A stretch of 9,620 nt of DNA from NCBI GenBank assembly GCA_017521345.1, contig JAFXCU010000063.1, positions 1-9,620 on the forward strand. Direction: 5' to 3'. This document shows positions 6,824-9,620 of the stretch, piece by piece; positions within the stretch are counted from its first letter, which is position 1; every line of letters begins with the position of its first letter. The DNA comes from Ruminiclostridium sp. (lineage in GTDB: Bacteria; Bacillota_A; Clostridia; Oscillospirales; Oscillospiraceae). The notes under the pieces were generated by a model. It was not told the DNA's origin, made no database searches, and saw nothing but the letters and a program-made list of their open reading frames with translations. Position numbers and translations under genes: made by a program.

Positions 6824-6866
6824 ACCCTGATTTGTTGAGGAATCCCTTGACAAATCAGGGTTTTCT
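6823..6866 (+). terminator. Intrinsic terminator of the rhodanese-helicase operon
   Basis: A perfect 13-bp stem (6823-6835 with 6850-6862) extends with weaker pairs to a small inner loop and is followed by TTTTCT. The left arm begins in the helicase stop codon. The right arm contains the -35 of the next promoter. Confidence 0.88.
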
Positions 6867-6876
6867 GTGCTATCCT
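6847..6876 (+). promoter_or_regulatory. Consensus promoter of the glycine riboswitch transcript
   Basis: TTGACA (6847-6852), an 18-base spacer ending in TGC, then TATCCT (6871-6876): a perfect -35 with an extended -10. Transcription should start near 6883, just before the aptamer. The -35 is embedded in the upstream terminator hairpin. Confidence 0.82.
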
Positions 6877-6897
6877 GACCACAATATGATATGGTTG

Positions 6898-7068
6898 ATG
6901 ATTTCCCGAGAGACCGAAAGGCACCGAAGAAGCAATACGGATGGGTCCCGTCTTACCCACCGTGGAAACTGAGCAGGTAAAAGGAAGGAAATCGGACAGA
7001 TCTTTGGAGAGAGCGTCCCGGAGACGCCGCCGATGAGGCTATAACCAACAGGCACAAAGGACAAAGAG
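6898..7068 (+). promoter_or_regulatory. Tandem glycine riboswitch
   Basis: Two consecutive aptamers match the gcvT-type glycine riboswitch. Aptamer 1 (about 6900-6998): P1 GATTTCC/GGAAATC (6900-6906 with 6987-6993), GAGAGACC, the conserved core CACCGAAGAAGCAA (6922-6935), a long P3 hairpin with TGGGT/ACCCA, then GAAACTGAGCAGGTAAAAGG, a divergent form of the usual CUCUCAGGCAAAAGGAC. Aptamer 2 (about 7001-7068): TCTTTGGAGAGA, P2 GCGTC/GACGC, core CGCCGATGAGGC (7028-7039), then ACAGGCACAAAGGACAAAGA, with P1 TCTTT/AAAGA. Aptamer 2 is compact because its P3 side arm is nearly absent. The 3' strand of its P1 overlaps the left arm of the terminator at 7065, so glycine binding should prevent termination (an ON switch), as in the known gcvT leaders. 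The identification rests on motif recall and hand folding. Confidence 0.85.
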
Positions 7069-7103
7069 TATGAAGACCCGATGGGGTCCTCATACTCTTT
7101 TTT
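7065..7103 (+). terminator. Riboswitch expression-platform terminator
   Basis: A 15-position stem with one mismatch (7065-7079 with 7084-7098; A7074 opposite C7089) is followed by six Ts (7098-7103). Its left arm shares about three bases with the P1 3' strand of aptamer 2, making the two structures mutually exclusive at their junction. Confidence 0.9.
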
Positions 7104-7160
7104 GTTTGCAGAAAAGGGTTCATATGGCAAGACGAAATCCAAACAAGGAGGCTTGCCCTT

Positions 7161-7817
7161 ATGTTGCGGCAGCAGGAAGAACCCTTCCTAGAAAAATTAG
7201 CATTGATCCTATCTCTGTTCAGCGGGATTCTCTTCCTCTCGGTGGAGCTGATGGCCGCCTGGACCACCCGTTCCCAGGGGATCTGGGCGGACAGCATCTA
7301 TGACCTGGGAGAGACCCTCTTCCTGGCGGTGTTTACCTTTCTTCTGGTGTTTCTTAAGGGAAATGAGCAGAGGAATCAGGTTCGCCAGATCTTTACGCTG
7401 AGTAAAAATGCCTTTCTGGCGGTGCTCCTCACGGCCCTTATCTGGGAGAACCTGCGTGTATTGTTCTCTGGCGGTCATGTCATTGACCCTCACCAGGTTT
7501 GGGGCATGGAGCTGGGCCTGTGCGGCCTGGCGGCGGCGGTGACCCTTCTGCTGGCCATTCTGGCCCGAGGGTCTTCTTCGGAGGCCGTCCGCAGTGAGGT
7601 GGTCTGCTGGGCCATCGATGTGGCCGGGTGCGCCGGAATGATCCTGGCCTATGGTCTGTGTGCCCGGTTTGGGGAGCAGATGCCCTGGCTGACCCGCTAT
7701 GCCGACAGTTTGATCGCCATTCTGCTGAGCGTCCCTGCCCTGATCGGAGTCCTGCGGATGCTCCGGGATAACTTGGCAGTGTGTTCTATCCCTCGTATTA
7801 AGCATGATTTTAGTTAA
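7161..7817 (+). CDS. Six-helix membrane protein, cation diffusion facilitator-like, lacking the cytoplasmic domain
   Basis: A 218-residue inner-membrane protein with six hydrophobic segments at about 12-33, 46-66, 82-102, 113-134, 145-168 and 182-202. The pattern resembles the transmembrane half of CDF metal efflux pumps: SQGIWADSIYDLGETLF at the start of helix 2 gives D44-x3-D48, and helix 5 contains C149-x3-D153 (CWAID), at the positions of the DxxxD and HxxxD metal ligands of YiiP-type pumps; ADSLIAILLS (181-190) matches the start of CDF helix 6. The roughly 80-residue C-terminal metallochaperone-like domain of normal CDFs is absent, and the stop is natural. AAGGAGG (7145-7151) sets the start. 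It is the only gene behind the tandem glycine riboswitch, so glycine or a glycine-linked metabolite, or a metal whose toxicity tracks glycine, is the likely physiological signal. The CDF relationship is by eye and moderately sure; the substrate is unknown. Confidence 0.8.
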   Translation: MLRQQEEPFLEKLALILSLFSGILFLSVELMAAWTTRSQGIWADSIYDLGETLFLAVFTFLLVFLKGNEQRNQVRQIFTLSKNAFLAVLLTALIWENLRVLFSGGHVIDPHQVWGMELGLCGLAAAVTLLLAILARGSSSEAVRSEVVCWAIDVAGCAGMILAYGLCARFGEQMPWLTRYADSLIAILLSVPALIGVLRMLRDNLAVCSIPRIKHDFS

Positions 7818-7819
7818 AC

Positions 7820-7856
7820 AAAAAGCACCTTGACCATTGCGGTCAAGGTGCTTTTT
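7820..7856. terminator. Bidirectional terminator between the CDF-like gene and gdx/sugE
   Basis: A perfect 11-bp stem (7825-7835 with 7841-7851) and a 5-base loop are flanked by five As and five Ts, so it functions for both convergent genes. The last T is the first base of the minus-strand stop codon. Confidence 0.94.
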
Positions 7857-8173
7857 CAGGTAGATGTGATTTTCAGGCCCACGATGCCGGCCAGGAGCAG
7901 GGCGGCGAAGAAGAGGCGGGCGGCGCTGGCAGGCTCCTTGAACAGAACGATGCCCACCACCACGGCGCCCAGGGCTCCGATTCCCGTCCAGATACCGTAG
8001 GCAGTGCCCAGAGGAAGGGTCTTGGTGGCCTGAGAGAGAAAGACAAAGCTGGCGATCATGCCGATGATGGTCACCGCCGACCAGTTCAGGCGGGTGAAGC
8101 CCTCCGACAGTTTGAGGCAGGTAGCCCAAGTCACCTCCAGCAGACCTGCAATGAAAAGACAGATCCATGCCAT
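7856..8173 (-). CDS. sugE: SMR-family guanidinium exporter (Gdx/SugE type)
   Basis: A 105-residue, four-helix small multidrug resistance protein acting as a dimer in the cytoplasmic membrane. The essential central glutamate is Glu13 (AGLLEVTWA), and the loop-helix 3 signature GTAYGIWTGIGALG (56-69) is that of the SugE/Gdx subgroup, whose characterised members exchange protons for guanidinium; EmrE-type polyspecific pumps differ here. The C-terminus GIVGLK is also typical. AGGAGG lies 8 bases before the start. It has its own promoter overlapping the end of the phosphodiesterase gene and a leader of about 105 bases with a 20-bp hairpin. No known guanidine riboswitch motif is recognisable in that leader. 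Confidence 0.93.
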   Translation of the reverse strand: MAWICLFIAGLLEVTWATCLKLSEGFTRLNWSAVTIIGMIASFVFLSQATKTLPLGTAYGIWTGIGALGAVVVGIVLFKEPASAARLFFAALLLAGIVGLKITST

Positions 8174-8200
8174 AGGGGATCCCTCCTTTTGAAAAGATAA

Positions 8201-8254
8201 ATCGCGTATTTTTCCGTGTCTTCAAAGGCCTAACGACACGGAAAAATACGCGAT
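8201..8254. repeat. 20-bp perfect inverted repeat in the sugE leader
   Basis: The arms are 8201-8220 and 8235-8254, perfectly complementary, with a 14-base loop (8221-8234). In the minus-strand transcript the hairpin sits between the promoter and the ribosome binding site and is followed by TTTATCTTTT, a broken T tract. It could be a transcription attenuator, an RNA-stability or regulatory stem, or a remnant of a small inverted-repeat element. There is no match to a named element that I can recall. Confidence 0.9.
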
Positions 8255-8285
8255 GGTCCTCCACCCGGCGGCGGAGCACAGAAAA

Positions 8286-8314
8286 AGTGTAGCACAGGGG
8301 AGAGGGGAAGTCAA
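8286..8314 (-). promoter_or_regulatory. Promoter of sugE
   Basis: On the minus strand TTGACT (complement of 8309-8314) and TACACT (8286-8291) have a 17-base spacer with an extended TGC before the -10. The TGA of the upstream phosphodiesterase stop is part of the -35. Confidence 0.8.
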
Positions 8315-8850
8315 GGGGTGGGCAGGACCTTCCGGCGGTATTCCTCTCCGTCCAGGGTGAGCCAGCGGAGGAGGCCGGGTTCATAAATGATGCAGCTGTG
8401 TTCCGAGCCGCCTCTTGGCAGGGAGACCGAGCCGGGATTGGCGGCGATGAGATCCCCGTAGTCATGAAAGGCGGGGACGTGGGTGTGGCCGGAGAACATG
8501 AGCTGGGCGGCGCCTACCGGGGGCAGGGCAGACCGGTGGCCGTGGGAGAGAAAGACATCCGTGCCCTCCCAGTTCACAATGGTGTGACCGGGGATGGTCT
8601 GGAACCGGGGACGGAGTTTCCCTATGCCGTAATCACAGTTGCCCTCTACGCAGGTGATAGATTCGTGGTGAAAGTCCAGCAGGCGGACCACCGTCCGGGG
8701 GTCGAAGTCGTAGTCCTCCTCGTAGGAGCCGGAGTAGACGATGTCCCCCAGGAGGATGAGCTGTTTGCATCCCTCCTGGTGGTAGAGTTGGAGGAGCTTT
8801 CTGCAATAGGCGGCGGAGCCGTGGATGTCCGATGCGATGAGTCGTTTCAT
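8311..8850 (-). CDS. yfcE: YfcE-type metallophosphoesterase (phosphodiesterase)
   Basis: A 179-residue cytosolic calcineurin-like phosphoesterase of the MJ0936/YfcE family, which hydrolyses model phosphodiesters with a dinuclear metal centre; the natural substrate is unclear. All metal motifs are present: D8-x-H10 (SDIHG), GD36 (LLGDIVYSG), GN71-CD (EGNCD), H103-G-H105 (SHGH) and GH122-T-H124 (SGHTHVP), followed by the NPGSVSLPRGG signature. The length matches the family. A GAGGTG ribosome binding site lies just upstream. The end of the gene overlaps the sugE promoter, and no terminator separates the two unless the leader hairpin acts as one. Confidence 0.95.
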   Translation of the reverse strand: MKRLIASDIHGSAAYCRKLLQLYHQEGCKQLILLGDIVYSGSYEEDYDFDPRTVVRLLDFHHESITCVEGNCDYGIGKLRPRFQTIPGHTIVNWEGTDVFLSHGHRSALPPVGAAQLMFSGHTHVPAFHDYGDLIAANPGSVSLPRGGSEHSCIIYEPGLLRWLTLDGEEYRRKVLPTP

Positions 8851-8873
8851 GGTATCACCTCAATATAAAATAT

Positions 8874-8902
8874 AGTATAGCGAACTTTGGGGGATAGGGC
8901 AA
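8874..8902 (-). promoter_or_regulatory. Promoter of yfcE
   Basis: On the minus strand TTGCCC (complement of 8897-8902) and TATACT (8874-8879) are separated by 17 bases, within the 130-bp divergent gap. Confidence 0.6.
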
Positions 8903-8935
8903 GGGAAAATCCCTCTGTTCCATTTCCTCTGCCTG

Positions 8936-8944
8936 TGCTATAAT
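8936..8944 (+). promoter_or_regulatory. Extended -10 promoter of the Cys-rich gene
   Basis: TGC-TATAAT is a perfect extended -10; only weak -35 candidates (TGTTCC at 8916-8921) lie upstream. Transcription would start near 8950. Confidence 0.65.
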
Positions 8945-8980
8945 GAAGGCAACACTACGAAACCAAGGAGGAAATTCCTC

Positions 8981-9595
8981 ATGATCCAAGATACCAAGCG
9001 TTCCATTGCCTTTATCTGTCCCTCCTGCCGCCAGTCGGTGGTCCTGGAGCGGTCGGTGTTCCAACTGGCGGCCGCCGGCAGCCGTCTGGCCTGCCCCTGT
9101 GGGAAGTCTTCCATAGATGTAGCCCTCATGGGGGATCAGGTGCGTCTCACAGTGCCCTGCCTCTTCTGCAATGAGGAGCATTCCGTTTCCTGCTCTACCC
9201 AGGCCTTTCTCAACCAGAAGACCTTGGCCTTTACCTGCGCCAACTCCGGCATGGACTGCTGCTATGTGGGGGAGGAGGAACCGGTCTTTGCTGCCCTGGC
9301 CCGCCTGGAAGAGGCGGTCGATAAGCTGGAGGCCTCTGCCGGAGCTCAGGGGACCTTCCTGAACGACCTGGTCATGGAGGAGATCCTGGGAGAGCTGAAG
9401 GATATCGCCCAGCGGGACGGTATCTCCTGCACCTGCGGCTGCCGGGAATGGAAGCTGAAGATCAACTACAGCTCCGTAGAGCTCTTCTGTGCTGACTGTG
9501 AGGGCGCCCTGAAGATCCCTGCTGCCACCATTTCCGATATTGAGGACCTGTGCTGCAAGCCTATTCTGACCATCCGGGGAAAACCCCTCCGGTAA
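8981..9595 (+). CDS. Uncharacterised cysteine-rich protein with zinc-ribbon-like pairs
   Basis: A 204-residue protein that I do not recognise. It has 17 cysteines: CPSC (13/16), CPC (38/40), CLFC (60/63), single Cys71 and Cys86, CC (93-94), then a Cys-free acidic helix with coiled-coil character (about 101-145), followed by CTCGC (150-154), CADC (170/173) and CC (191-192). The pairing suggests two zinc-ribbon-like modules joined by a helical linker. There is no signal peptide or membrane segment, so it is probably a cytosolic metal-binding protein. AAGGAGG (8965-8971) is 9 bases before the ATG. A short palindrome (GAGGA/TCCTC, 8968-8980) overlaps the ribosome binding site. It is divergent from yfcE, with a separate promoter. 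A regulatory or nucleic-acid-binding role is possible but unproven. Confidence 0.88.
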   Translation: MIQDTKRSIAFICPSCRQSVVLERSVFQLAAAGSRLACPCGKSSIDVALMGDQVRLTVPCLFCNEEHSVSCSTQAFLNQKTLAFTCANSGMDCCYVGEEEPVFAALARLEEAVDKLEASAGAQGTFLNDLVMEEILGELKDIAQRDGISCTCGCREWKLKINYSSVELFCADCEGALKIPAATISDIEDLCCKPILTIRGKPLR

Positions 9596-9620
9596 ACGCA
9601 CATCCCGGCCCCGGCCGCAT
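9596..9620. other. Right edge, no assignable feature
   Basis: Twenty-five GC-rich bases follow the last stop codon. GGCCCCGGCC could be the start of a hairpin, but the window ends before a T tract could be seen. Confidence 0.5.

Noticed and set aside
7070..7303. Small open frame beginning inside the riboswitch terminator
   Set aside because: Its ATG lies in the terminator stem, it has no ribosome binding site, and it overlaps the start of the membrane protein gene in another frame.
8174..8280. Possible known guanidine riboswitch upstream of sugE
   Set aside because: I looked for the ykkC core, the paired ACGR loops of mini-ykkC and the guanidine-III pseudoknot motif on the minus strand and saw none; the hairpin is reported as unexplained instead.
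8968..8980. GAGGA/TCCTC hairpin over the ribosome binding site as a thermosensor
   Set aside because: Five base pairs with a three-base loop is too weak to claim a regulatory switch; it is mentioned only as a possible modifier.

Overview
The window looks like chromosomal DNA of a strictly anaerobic, high-GC Clostridia bacterium, probably a gut Oscillospiraceae/Flavonifractor-type lineage. The reasons are strong GGAGG ribosome binding sites, a class I-like hybrid cluster protein with a ferredoxin partner, Crp/Fnr regulators of clostridial type, and a Gram-positive-style tandem glycine riboswitch with an intrinsic terminator. The lineage is inferred from style and not tested by a search. No rRNA, tRNA, CRISPR array, insertion sequence or phage gene is visible.

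Layout. Positions 1-1224 (+) hold a possible tail of an upstream coding region, a NifX/NifB-type metal-cluster-binding protein with a His/Cys-rich tail, and a Crp/Fnr regulator. They end at a bidirectional terminator shared with the convergent hcp operon. Positions 1258-3571 (-) hold the hcp operon: a ferredoxin-like protein, then hydroxylamine reductase/hybrid cluster protein. A second Crp/Fnr regulator (3661-4341, +) diverges from it. The 89-bp gap between them holds a good sigma-A promoter for the regulator and a perfect 16-bp Crp/Fnr-like palindrome, placed so that one site could control both genes. Positions 4413-6823 (+) hold a single-domain rhodanese overlapping a PcrA/UvrD-type helicase, ending at a 13-bp-stem terminator.

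Positions 6847-7817 (+) form an independent unit. A consensus promoter, whose -35 lies inside the preceding terminator, is followed by a tandem glycine riboswitch, its expression-platform terminator, and a six-helix membrane protein resembling the transmembrane half of cation diffusion facilitators. Convergent to it is a Gdx/SugE-type SMR guanidinium exporter (7856-8173, -) with its own promoter and a leader containing an unexplained 20-bp perfect hairpin. Upstream of that, on the same strand, is a YfcE-type phosphodiesterase (8311-8850). At the right end is an uncharacterised cysteine-rich protein (8981-9595, +).

The two themes are (i) nitrosative/redox and Fe-S/sulfur physiology (Hcp, ferredoxin, NifX-like protein, two Crp/Fnr regulators, rhodanese) and (ii) small-molecule-responsive efflux (a glycine-riboswitch-controlled CDF-like protein and a guanidinium exporter). 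The most novel points are the glycine riboswitch in front of a truncated CDF-like transporter, the shared palindrome in the hcp/regulator gap, and the long hairpin in the gdx leader.
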